A stretch of DNA of 64,000 nucleotides from Betaproteobacteria bacterium (GTDB lineage Bacteria > Bdellovibrionota_B > Oligoflexia > Silvanigrellales > Silvanigrellaceae). Positions 54,529 through 62,128 of this stretch are shown in pieces. The stretch spans positions 62,001 through 126,000 of the forward strand of contig VGHE01000002.1 of NCBI GenBank assembly GCA_016868315.1, in the 5' to 3' direction. The position numbers were made by a program, and so were the translations under genes. A model generated the notes under the pieces. It was given only the letters and a program-made list of their open reading frames with translations. It did not search any database and had not been told where the DNA came from. Position 1 is the stretch's first letter. Every line of letters begins with the position of its first letter.

Positions 54529-55761
54529 ATGCCGGTTTTTGTCTATACTGGACAGAACGCGCAGACAGGTAAAAAAATAAAGGCGACTGTCGACGCTGAT
54601 TCGCTGAAAGATGCGAAACTCAAATTGCGTCGCCAGAATATTCTTGTCATCGACATAAAAACACAGGCTGTCGGCTCAAGCTCGGTGGGTGGCGGGCAAA
54701 GTTTACTGGAACGCCTCAACGAGAAGAAAGTCACTCCCGAAGAACTGGCAATTGCGACCAAACAGTTTGCCATTCTAACCAGAGCTGCGGTCGATGTTTC
54801 TGAGGCACTGCGCTCTATTTCTGAGCAGGTTGAAAGTCCAAAGCTGCGCGTGGTTTATTCAAAAATTCGAGAGTCGGTTTCGGAGGGACGTTCCCTCTCC
54901 GATGCGCACAAAGAGTTTCCCGATATTTTTCCCAACGTCTATGTGAACATGTTGGCGGCGGCTGAGAAGGCAGGAGCGCTTCCTGTGGTGCTGCGCCGCT
55001 TGGCGGAATTCACAGCCTGGCAGATTGGCATCAAGCGTAAGGTTGTCGGTGCGCTCATTATGCCTGCTATTATGATAGTCGTTGCGATTGGCGTGACGCT
55101 TTATTTGTTTGTGAATGTTTTGCCGAAAATTACCAAAGCGTTCTCGACACTCAATGTTGACCTTCCTTGGTATTCCATAATGCTCAACAACATTTCAGCC
55201 TGGCTTCAGGATAGATGGTGGCTTGTTGTTATTGCGATGGTGTTGGCCGTGTTTGCATTTTTCCGTTGGAAAGCCACTCCAAAGGGTCGGCGGCAGTTCG
55301 ATAAATTCACATACACGATGCCTGTCTTTGGTCCGCTGGTACAGCGGGTTGCGGTGTCCCTATTTTCAAAGACCCTTTCAACGGTCTTAAGCTCTGGCGT
55401 GCGTATTGTTGAGGGTCTGCAACTGACCCGCAATGTTGTAGACAACGCAGTGCTCGAGGATGCCATCGACGAATCCATTAAGCGTGTTCAGGATGGTGAG
55501 AAGCTGGCTGCTGCAATTGAGAAGACCAACCGTTTTCCCGTCATGGTTGTGCATATGTTGCGCACAGGCGAGAAGACCGGGCGTCTGGAAGAGATGCTTG
55601 CGAATATTGCGGAAGCATATGATGATGAAGTCGATTACAAGATTGAGGCGACAACCAAGCTCATCAATCCATTGATGATGGTGATGATTGCGGGCATTGT
55701 AATGCTGATGGTGATGTCCGTCCTTGGTCCTATGATGCAGGCGATGAACAGTTTGAGATGA
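54529..55761 (+). CDS. gspF: Type II secretion platform protein GspF
   Basis: A 410-residue polytopic inner-membrane protein of normal family length. Two repeated cytoplasmic helical domains (LAIATKQFAILTRAAVDVSEAL; VAVSLFSKTLSTVLSSGVRI) alternate with membrane helices near residues 175-200, 225-245 and 375-400. AAEKAGALP and RTGEKTGRLEEML are the family signatures. It forms the platform on which GspE acts. GAGGAAAG precedes the ATG. It lies 25 bases upstream of gspG. Confidence 0.95.
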   Translation: MPVFVYTGQNAQTGKKIKATVDADSLKDAKLKLRRQNILVIDIKTQAVGSSSVGGGQSLLERLNEKKVTPEELAIATKQFAILTRAAVDVSEALRSISEQVESPKLRVVYSKIRESVSEGRSLSDAHKEFPDIFPNVYVNMLAAAEKAGALPVVLRRLAEFTAWQIGIKRKVVGALIMPAIMIVVAIGVTLYLFVNVLPKITKAFSTLNVDLPWYSIMLNNISAWLQDRWWLVVIAMVLAVFAFFRWKATPKGRRQFDKFTYTMPVFGPLVQRVAVSLFSKTLSTVLSSGVRIVEGLQLTRNVVDNAVLEDAIDESIKRVQDGEKLAAAIEKTNRFPVMVVHMLRTGEKTGRLEEMLANIAEAYDDEVDYKIEATTKLINPLMMVMIAGIVMLMVMSVLGPMMQAMNSLR

Positions 55762-55786
55762 TGAACTTAGAAGTGAGGGATCTGTC

Positions 55787-56308
55787 ATGATGAATAAGTT
55801 TGGTTCGCGGTTTTTGGGTCAGTTTCGTGTTGCAAGTGGTCGCTCGGCGTCGCAGGCTGGTTTTACTCTTCTTGAGATCGTCATTGTTCTCGGCATTTTG
55901 GGAACACTGATGGCAGTGCTTGTGGGAGGTATTGGTTCCGGTGGTGCGAAGGCGAAAATCAAAGAGACCGGTGTCAAGGCCGCCAACATTCAAGCCAAGC
56001 TGCTGCAGTATCAATCTGATGTGGGTAGTTTTCCCTCGACTGCAGATGGCTTGCAGTCACTCATGACCAACCCAGGTTCCAGTGCCAAGTGGGGCGGTCC
56101 TTATTTCACAGCTGAAGATGACATCAAAGATGCTTGGAATAATCCGTTTGAGTACGAGCTTACTGCCAAAGGTAACAAGCTTGTTTCGGCTGGAGCTGAT
56201 GGCCAATCGGGAACCGAAGATGACGTCGCTTTCCTGAATGGCCGTGAAGTGGAAGCTGCGGCTGCACCAGCTGCAGGTGCCGGCGAAGGTGGGCAGTCGA
56301 ACCAGTAA
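55787..56308 (+). CDS. gspG: Major pseudopilin GspG
   Basis: A 173-residue prepilin. A 25-residue basic leader precedes the peptidase site QAG|FTLLEIVIVLGILGTLMAVL, with the conserved Glu at +5. The body shows family marks: a DVGSFPSTADGLQSL loop, GPYF, WNNPFEYEL and an Asp-rich calcium-binding loop (GADGQSGTEDDV). An Ala/Gly-rich tail follows. It forms the pseudopilus that drives substrates through GspD. Two consecutive ATGs give equivalent starts; GAGGGA is upstream. It needs a prepilin peptidase, which this window does not encode. Confidence 0.95.
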   Translation: MMNKFGSRFLGQFRVASGRSASQAGFTLLEIVIVLGILGTLMAVLVGGIGSGGAKAKIKETGVKAANIQAKLLQYQSDVGSFPSTADGLQSLMTNPGSSAKWGGPYFTAEDDIKDAWNNPFEYELTAKGNKLVSAGADGQSGTEDDVAFLNGREVEAAAAPAAGAGEGGQSNQ

Positions 56309-56349
56309 TCGTTGTGAAGGCTTGATGCCCGCTTGAGGAGAAGAAGGTC

Positions 56350-57141
56350 GTGAAGTTTCGTTCAGGTATGAACAAATCGCGGCGGTGCTCTCGTCAAGCG
56401 GGCTTTACTTTGCTTGAAATCATTCTTGTGCTCGGAATTTTTGGATCCGTGGCTGCGGTCATCCTGCCAAATATTGGCCTCACCATCGGTTCACGCATGT
56501 CTATGGCTCTGCGTGAACTCTCTGGTACTCTCCGCGCGACCTACGACAACGCTGTGCTGAGCGGTCGTATCAATCGTTTGGTTCTCAACCTCAAAACCAG
56601 CGAGTATTGGGTTGAGGCTGCGCCTCCTGGTTTCAATGGCCGTCCGTCGGCACAAAGCATCGATCGTTCCGCCTCAGAACAGCGGCTGGAAGACAGCCGT
56701 GCGCGCTTGTTGGAGGAACTTGAACGTGCGGCCTCGGAAGTGCGTAAGGCAGGGGGTGGCAATTCAGAGCGGAGCTATTCCGTTCGTTCGATTTTGGTGG
56801 CACAGCGAGGTAGTCTCAAAGAAGCGAAATGGACTGAAATAGAAGATGCGATTCTGACACGACGCAGACTGCCAACTGGTTTATTATTCTGGAGTGTCGC
56901 CACCGAAGGGATGCAGCGCGCCGCCAGCTTTACTGAACTTCGGGATGGTGAAACGGCTTTCATTTATTTTTTCCCTTGGGGAGAGGCCATCCGTGCGCAG
57001 ATTCAACTTGCCTCGCAGCTTCCGGAGGGGGGTGGACTGGATGAGAGAAGTCCCAAAAACACTCTGGCTTTGGATTCTTTGTCGGGCCGGAGCAGTATCC
57101 TTGAAGGACTACAAGAAGCCGAATTTATCCGCGAGCGCTAA
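56350..57141 (+). CDS. gspH: Minor pseudopilin GspH
   Basis: A 263-residue prepilin from GTG 56350 (GAGGAG upstream). The cleavage site is QAG|FTLLEIILVLGIFGSVAAVI with Glu at +5. The globular part, about 100 residues longer than usual for GspH, contains a charged helical insertion (SASEQRLEDSRARLLEELERAASEV shortened here to the core LEELERAASEV) before the C-terminal beta region (YFFPWGEAIRAQIQL). Position between gspG and gspI supports the assignment. Its end overlaps the start of gspI by 41 bases. Confidence 0.85.
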   Translation: MKFRSGMNKSRRCSRQAGFTLLEIILVLGIFGSVAAVILPNIGLTIGSRMSMALRELSGTLRATYDNAVLSGRINRLVLNLKTSEYWVEAAPPGFNGRPSAQSIDRSASEQRLEDSRARLLEELERAASEVRKAGGGNSERSYSVRSILVAQRGSLKEAKWTEIEDAILTRRRLPTGLLFWSVATEGMQRAASFTELRDGETAFIYFFPWGEAIRAQIQLASQLPEGGGLDERSPKNTLALDSLSGRSSILEGLQEAEFIRER

Positions 57142-57700
57142 AACTCTGCGCCATTCGGCCGGCTTCACTCTGCTTGAATCACTTCTTGCTATTGGAATTC
57201 TGGTGACTGTGTTTTCGCAGATCGTTGGCGTACAGGCGAGTGCACTTTCTGTGGCGCGCAACAATAAGGCCAATATTCAAGCAACTTGGGCATTGCGTTC
57301 GCTCGCATCGCAAATCGAATACATCGTCGATGTGCGCGGAGTGAAGGCTCTGCCGACCAATTCATCTCAACCCCCGTCGCTGAAGCTCAACGGGGACGAT
57401 AAGGAAAGCATTAGCTTCCAATATACGAACAAACAGGCTTTGATCAGTGCCTCGAAGTTCCTTCAGGTCTCCATGAATCTTGGGATGAATGTTGCAGGGG
57501 GAGGGGCCGAGGAGGGAGGCAACGAGCAGTTTAAACAATTCGGTGAATTGCTCGATTCACAGCTTCCCAAAGATATTTATCGGAGCATAAAATTGTCCGC
57601 GCTTTGGAAAGACGGTGAAAGCCAGCGTTCCACGGAATTGGGCTTGTTGCTGATTGACCGCAAAGCTGTGCATATTGGAATCCCGGGGCTGACCCAATGA
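57101..57700 (+). CDS. gspI: Minor pseudopilin GspI
   Basis: I start this gene at TTG 57101, with GGAG eight bases upstream, which gives a 20-residue leader and the cleavage site SAG|FTLLESLLAIGILVTVFSQ with Glu at +5. The ORF track starts 69 codons earlier inside gspH; ATG 57041 is a weaker alternative. The mature protein, about 180 residues, is longer than typical GspI. GspI begins the pseudopilus tip with J and K. The gene overlaps gspH by 41 bases and gspJ by four, implying tight coupling. Confidence 0.85.
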   Translation: MKDYKKPNLSASAKTLRHSAGFTLLESLLAIGILVTVFSQIVGVQASALSVARNNKANIQATWALRSLASQIEYIVDVRGVKALPTNSSQPPSLKLNGDDKESISFQYTNKQALISASKFLQVSMNLGMNVAGGGAEEGGNEQFKQFGELLDSQLPKDIYRSIKLSALWKDGESQRSTELGLLLIDRKAVHIGIPGLTQ

Positions 57701-58527
57701 GTAAGCAACAGAGAGATGCTCAACAGATGCAACGGGATAAACAATCGGGCTTCACGCTTATCGAAATCATTATTGCAATTGGCATTCTTGCCTCGTTGTC
57801 TCTGTATGCCGTAAACGCCCTGACCAATCAGCTCGACACGCGCAATAAACTGCAACGTTCGAATGAAGCAATTCATGCAGCACATGCTGCCATGATGCGC
57901 CTCACCGACGACCTCAGGCATGCATATTTGCTGAGTGGCAACGAAGAGCAAGTCGCGCGTTCGAACAGTGACGTGATCGGCCGTCCACTTTTTGTGTTCA
58001 ACAGTAGCCCGCGTCTTCTGCTGATGACCCAGGCACATCAATCACTCATGGCTAATCGTGCAGAATCGAATTTGGCATATGCACAGTACCTCGTGTGTCC
58101 TGATCTTTCGGCGCCATCGGAAGTCTGTCGGCAAAGTGAGTCTTCGGCTTCGGTCAAACAGCTTGTCCGGATTGTTGACCCTTCGGTGAAAAAGGTCTCA
58201 GACGATGCCGTGATCACGGGAACGACACAGGTGCTTGTTAACGACCTCAAAGAGCTAAAATTCACCGCCTGGAATGGTCAAGATTTCGTTCCGGAGTGGA
58301 ACACAGAGCGCAGTGACTATGGCAAGCGGCTCCCAAAAATGGTGAAAGTCGAATTGTCAGTCTTCATGCCCGAAGATGATCTTGTAAAGCAGGCACGGCA
58401 GGAGAACTCTTCGAGCGTGGCCACTGAAAGACCATCCATGGCGCTCAGCACAATTGTTTATCTGATGTACAGTGCAGGACAGCCGGATCTGAAAGAGGCG
58501 AAGGCTGAGCCAGGGTGGGTGCAATGA
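57697..58527 (+). CDS. gspJ: Minor pseudopilin GspJ
   Basis: A 276-residue prepilin with a 17-residue leader and the site QSG|FTLIEIIIAIGILASLSLYA. The mid region (RLTDDLRHAYLL) and the RPLFVFNSSPRLLLMTQAH stretch are GspJ-like. A Cys pair (LVCPDL, EVCRQ) may form a disulfide. ATG overlaps the gspI stop and the gene's stop overlaps gspK by four bases. GspJ forms the tip complex with I and K. The call combines motif and position. Confidence 0.88.
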   Translation: MSKQQRDAQQMQRDKQSGFTLIEIIIAIGILASLSLYAVNALTNQLDTRNKLQRSNEAIHAAHAAMMRLTDDLRHAYLLSGNEEQVARSNSDVIGRPLFVFNSSPRLLLMTQAHQSLMANRAESNLAYAQYLVCPDLSAPSEVCRQSESSASVKQLVRIVDPSVKKVSDDAVITGTTQVLVNDLKELKFTAWNGQDFVPEWNTERSDYGKRLPKMVKVELSVFMPEDDLVKQARQENSSSVATERPSMALSTIVYLMYSAGQPDLKEAKAEPGWVQ

Positions 58528-59882
58528 AAATTGGACCAAAAATACCCCTGTTAAAGCAATTCTTCAAACGCACTTTTAGCCGTCGGGGACGTCAAGAGTC
58601 GCAGCGCGGTATGGCGCTTATTTTTGTTTTGTCACTTGTGGGAGTCATTATGGCTGTCATGGGTGAAGTCTTTTTTCAGGCACAGATCACGGTGCGCAGT
58701 TCGAATGGAGAGCAAGATCGTATGCGTGCCGAGGCCGCTGCGTTGACCGGCGCGCAGTTTGCACTGTTTCTCATTGCACTTGAGGCACAGGTCAACGACG
58801 TGGGCGAAAATAAAAACCTTCCTCCTGCGTTGTCGTCTCAACTTGCAGCGATTCCGGCCATGGTGAAGAGTCAGCTGGGTGGGAAGAATCTCTCAGAGCT
58901 GCTCAATGGATTTCCAATTGGTTCGCAGGGTCTGGAGAGCATCAAGGATCTCTCTAAAATCAACCTCAGCGCGAGCCTCGACGAAGGGCTTTTGGAAGCT
59001 CTACAGAACATTCAGGGATACTTCGTGTTGGACGTCTCCAATGAGAGTGCCAAGCTTAACTTGAATTTGTTTACTTATCAGCCCTCGTCAGATGTTGCTT
59101 TTGAGGCTTTGTTGCGGATTTTCTCGATGCCGCGTGAGGCTCGCTGGCTTGAAGAAAAGGGCTACTCACCCAAACGACTTGCTGCAAACGTTAAAGACTA
59201 TATCGATCGCGATAAAATTGATTCCGCTGATACAGGAGATGAAGTTGGTCAATACGGCGACGGTCCAGGGCGTGTTCCAGGGCGTCCGAAAAATGCTGCG
59301 CTTGAATCGCTAGAAGAGTTGCGCAAGATTCCGGGCTTTAACGACGATGAGATCTTTCGTGTGTTTTCGCCTTATTTCACCATTTGGCCTCTGTCTCCAA
59401 AAGATAGTAAATTGCTCGACTTTAATGTTGCTAAAGTTGAGCTGATTTCAGCTCTAGTGACGCCACCAGGCAAAGACATTGAAGACACAATTGTCGACCG
59501 CATTGAAGACAAACGCGCTGAGGGTGCTGTTGTGAGTAAGCCGCAGGAACTCGACGATTTGATTTCATCTCCTGAACGGATGACGCGCGAGATCCGTTCG
59601 CGTTTGTTCTTCTGGAAGAGCCAAATCTATCGCGTCAATGTGCGGGGGATTTCAGGCAACGTGGAACGAACGTATCAAATGATTCTCGAGAAGAATGCTG
59701 CTGCAGTTGATAACCTCCGCAAGGATAAGAAGCCGAGTGCGCCTGCCGCTTCACCGGCTGCTGCAGCGACTCCTGCCGATCCATCTGCCGCCCCCCCAAC
59801 AGACCCCAGCGGGGCACCCTCCGCGCCCATTATGGATTCCCAAAAATCGCCTCTCAGGATAGTCTATCAGCGTTTTCTGTGA
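58524..59882 (+). CDS. gspK: Minor pseudopilin GspK
   Basis: A 452-residue protein from ATG 58524, which overlaps the gspJ stop by four bases. The leader ends at RGMALIFVLSLVGVIMAVMG, a type III signal-like helix without Glu at +5, as is characteristic of GspK. The large globular region contains LNLNLFTYQPSSDVAFEAL, a DYIDRDKIDSADTGDEVGQYG calcium-loop-like segment and RKIPGFNDDEIF, all GspK traits. The C-terminal 55 residues are Ala/Pro-rich and disordered. GspK caps the tip of the pseudopilus. It ends nine bases before the metallophosphoesterase gene. Confidence 0.9.
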   Translation: MKIGPKIPLLKQFFKRTFSRRGRQESQRGMALIFVLSLVGVIMAVMGEVFFQAQITVRSSNGEQDRMRAEAAALTGAQFALFLIALEAQVNDVGENKNLPPALSSQLAAIPAMVKSQLGGKNLSELLNGFPIGSQGLESIKDLSKINLSASLDEGLLEALQNIQGYFVLDVSNESAKLNLNLFTYQPSSDVAFEALLRIFSMPREARWLEEKGYSPKRLAANVKDYIDRDKIDSADTGDEVGQYGDGPGRVPGRPKNAALESLEELRKIPGFNDDEIFRVFSPYFTIWPLSPKDSKLLDFNVAKVELISALVTPPGKDIEDTIVDRIEDKRAEGAVVSKPQELDDLISSPERMTREIRSRLFFWKSQIYRVNVRGISGNVERTYQMILEKNAAAVDNLRKDKKPSAPAASPAAAATPADPSAAPPTDPSGAPSAPIMDSQKSPLRIVYQRFL

Positions 59883-59891
59883 GGTGTTTTC

Positions 59892-61103
59892 GTGTTTCTC
59901 AGGCTTGTTCTTGCCATCTTAGTCTTTGTTGCCATCACCACGCTTGTGCACATGTACATTTTTCAGCGCCTGGTTGCTCCATTTTTACAACCGACCGAAC
60001 AGATTGTCGGTATGTCAGCTGTCGGTGCCCTGTGGTTGATGACTATCGTTGGTTTTCCTTTGGCTCGCGCTGTGCCGCGCTCGCTGCGCAGTCTACTTGA
60101 AGTTGTCATGTTCACCTGGATGGGCTTTGCCTATTTGTTGATGCTCGTGTGCGTGCTGACGTTGCCCGTCAGTGCTGTGCTTCATTTTTCAGGCCGCTCT
60201 GAATCAGTTCTGGCTGTGTTTGTTTTGGGAATTGCCTCAGTGTTGGCCTGGCGTTCCATTCACAAAGTGGTGCGTCCGGAGAAGCTCAAGTATCAAGTGA
60301 TACCCGTAGACAAGCAACTACCTCAGGCGATTGAAAATTTAACAGCAGTCGTGCTTTCGGACGTTCATGTCGCAGGTCTTGTGGGCGGTGGGCGTATGCG
60401 GCGCCTAGCACAGACGGTCAATTCACTGAAACCTGATTTGATTTTTGTGACCGGTGACCTCGTGGATGGAAGTGTGCGGCAGTTGGGACGAGCTGTTATG
60501 CCTCTGGCTCACATGAAGGCTACCTACGGTGTTTTTTACGTGACCGGTAACCATGAGTTTTATAGCAATCCGAAGCAGTGGCGCGAATTCTGTGCCCAGA
60601 AGTTGGGCTGGCGGGTGCTGTCTAACGACTCGCAGCAGGTTCAAGTCGGCGAGCATTTTATAAACATCATGGGCATTGAAGATCGATCTTGGCTGCGGTT
60701 GGCCAATGGTAAAATCCGCGAAGACAATCGTCTCGCTCAAGCTGTCGCGCGTGTCCCTGACTCTGCGCGAGCAAGTGCTTTGAATGTTCTGTTGGCTCAT
60801 CAACCCAAAGATACCCGCAGCACATGCCAATATCCTTGGATTGATGTACAAGTTTCAGGTCACACTCATGGTGGCCAGTTCTGGCCTCTGCATTTTTTTG
60901 TTTACCGGGATCAAACCTACAATACTGGGCTTTACACAATTCATGGGACACGCACGAAGCTCTACGTCACCGAAGGCACCGGCTTTTGGGGGCCGCCCAT
61001 GCGGCTGGGTACCAATTGCGAGATCAGCATATTGCGTTTCGTGAGTGCGATGTCGCAAAATTCGATTCCACCGCTGCCCGAGGAGTCTAGCCCACCTCTG
61101 TAA
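59892..61103 (+). CDS. Membrane-bound metallophosphoesterase
   Basis: A 403-residue protein from GTG 59892 with GAGG upstream. Four to five N-terminal membrane helices (to about residue 122) precede a calcineurin-like domain whose metal ligands appear in order: LSDVHVAG, VTGDLVDG, TGNHEFY, LLAHQP and SGHTHGGQ. It belongs to the YaeI/YkuE-like group, which act on phosphoesters, possibly lipid A or UDP-sugars. It sits nine bases after gspK and is likely co-transcribed, though it is not a standard T2SS component. A role in processing envelope lipids is inference. Confidence 0.9.
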   Translation: MFLRLVLAILVFVAITTLVHMYIFQRLVAPFLQPTEQIVGMSAVGALWLMTIVGFPLARAVPRSLRSLLEVVMFTWMGFAYLLMLVCVLTLPVSAVLHFSGRSESVLAVFVLGIASVLAWRSIHKVVRPEKLKYQVIPVDKQLPQAIENLTAVVLSDVHVAGLVGGGRMRRLAQTVNSLKPDLIFVTGDLVDGSVRQLGRAVMPLAHMKATYGVFYVTGNHEFYSNPKQWREFCAQKLGWRVLSNDSQQVQVGEHFINIMGIEDRSWLRLANGKIREDNRLAQAVARVPDSARASALNVLLAHQPKDTRSTCQYPWIDVQVSGHTHGGQFWPLHFFVYRDQTYNTGLYTIHGTRTKLYVTEGTGFWGPPMRLGTNCEISILRFVSAMSQNSIPPLPEESSPPL

Positions 61104-61112
61104 AACTTGAGC

Positions 61113-61823
61113 TTATTTCGGCTTCTGAGCGGTGTAGAGATACACGATGCTGCCGCCGAGCGTTTTATATTGTGCCTTGACGTATCCCGTCTCAAAAAGT
61201 TCAGCCACGAACTGCGCGCCCGCTGGAAAAGATTCGACGGTCTCGGTGTAGTACCTGTAAGCAGGCATGAATCCCGAGATTCGCCCCCCAACAAAGGGCA
61301 GCAGTTTTGAGTAGAATTTGTATGCAGCGCCCACCGGTTTGAGTTCTGGTCGACCACTTTCCAGCACCACAAGCGAGCCGCCAGGTTTGAGCACGCGCAA
61401 CATTTCTCTCAAACCCTCTTGGAATGGATTAACATTGCGGATGCCCCAAGAAATGGTGATCACGTCGAAGGTGTTGTCGGGAAAAGGTAGATTTCTTGCA
61501 TCCCCGCTTTTCACGTCGACTGCGGACGCGTGCAACGAGGCTTTTTTGTCGAGTTTTTCCCGCGCCACTTGGAGCATCCCTTCCGAAGGATCGACTCCCG
61601 TGATGTGCAGGTCGCCACGAACTTTGAGAATGCCTAGAATGACATCGCCTGTTCCTGTAGCCACATCCAGCAACTTTCCGCGTGAAGGTGCCAGTCGCGC
61701 GGCTGTGCGGCAGAGGCTGCTGCGCCACAGACGGTGCAGACCCAGGGTCATGGCGTCGTTCGCGAGGTCATACGCGGGTGCGATTAAATTGAATCCAGCA
61801 ACAACGTTATAGTTCTTTTGCAC
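61113..61823 (-). CDS. ubiE: UbiE/MenG C-methyltransferase
   Basis: A 236-residue SAM-dependent methyltransferase from GTG 61823 (CGGGAG upstream). The first family signature is YDLANDAMTLGLHRLWR and the SAM motif is LLDVATGTGDV; GVDPSEGMLQVA, NLPFPDNTFDVITISWGIRN and GGRISGFMPAYRYYTETVESFP follow. It methylates demethylmenaquinone or the equivalent ubiquinone intermediate. The sequence does not separate ubiquinone from menaquinone use. It converges with the metallophosphoesterase gene, ten bases from its end. Confidence 0.93.
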   Translation of the reverse strand: MQKNYNVVAGFNLIAPAYDLANDAMTLGLHRLWRSSLCRTAARLAPSRGKLLDVATGTGDVILGILKVRGDLHITGVDPSEGMLQVAREKLDKKASLHASAVDVKSGDARNLPFPDNTFDVITISWGIRNVNPFQEGLREMLRVLKPGGSLVVLESGRPELKPVGAAYKFYSKLLPFVGGRISGFMPAYRYYTETVESFPAGAQFVAELFETGYVKAQYKTLGGSIVYLYTAQKPK

Positions 61824-61919
61824 GGTCGATGTCTCCCGAAAAAGGGTCTGCCCTCAAGCCTACAATCTTCCGAACAGGCTTCAAGCGGGCGCGGGGTCGC
61901 AACTCCCCTCCGGGGCGTC

Positions 61920-61948
61920 TTGACAGACTCAGACCGAGCAGATAGGGA
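61920..61948 (+). promoter_or_regulatory. Candidate promoter of tRNA-Val
   Basis: A consensus TTGACA and a weak TAGGGA are 17 bases apart, 14 bases upstream of tRNA-Val. Spacing and -35 are good; the -10 is poor. Confidence 0.45.
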
Positions 61949-61962
61949 ACCCTCTGCCTCGT

Positions 61963-62039
61963 GCGCTCGTAGCTCAGCTGGTTAGAGTATCGCCTTGACA
62001 TGGCGGGGGTCCCCTGTTCGAATCAGGGCGGGCGCACCA
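61963..62039 (+). tRNA. tRNA-Val (anticodon GAC)
   Basis: The 77-base cloverleaf has acceptor GCGCTCG/CGGGCGC with one G-T pair, a D arm GTAGCTCAGCTGGTTAGAG, anticodon loop TTGACAT, T arm with GTTCGAATC and encoded CCA. Confidence 0.95.
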
Positions 62040-62092
62040 TTCATCTCCCCGAATTTTCTGCAGATTAACCATTTTTAGTCATGAAAAGTTAA

Positions 62093-62125
62093 AAACCTCC
62101 GATAGCGGCCATATTCGGGAGGTTT
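62093..62125 (+). promoter_or_regulatory. Hairpin that pairs the Shine-Dalgarno sequence of the cytochrome gene
   Basis: AAACCTCC pairs perfectly with GGAGGTTT, extended by two pairs past a one-base bulge, around a 12-base loop. The right arm is the ribosome-binding site of the ATG at 62129. It could block translation or could be a weak terminator for tRNA-Val. Confidence 0.6.
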
Positions 62126-62128
62126 GTC

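Noticed and set aside
61318-61812. 164-codon plus-strand ORF
   Set aside because: Antisense to ubiE, no ribosome site or motif.
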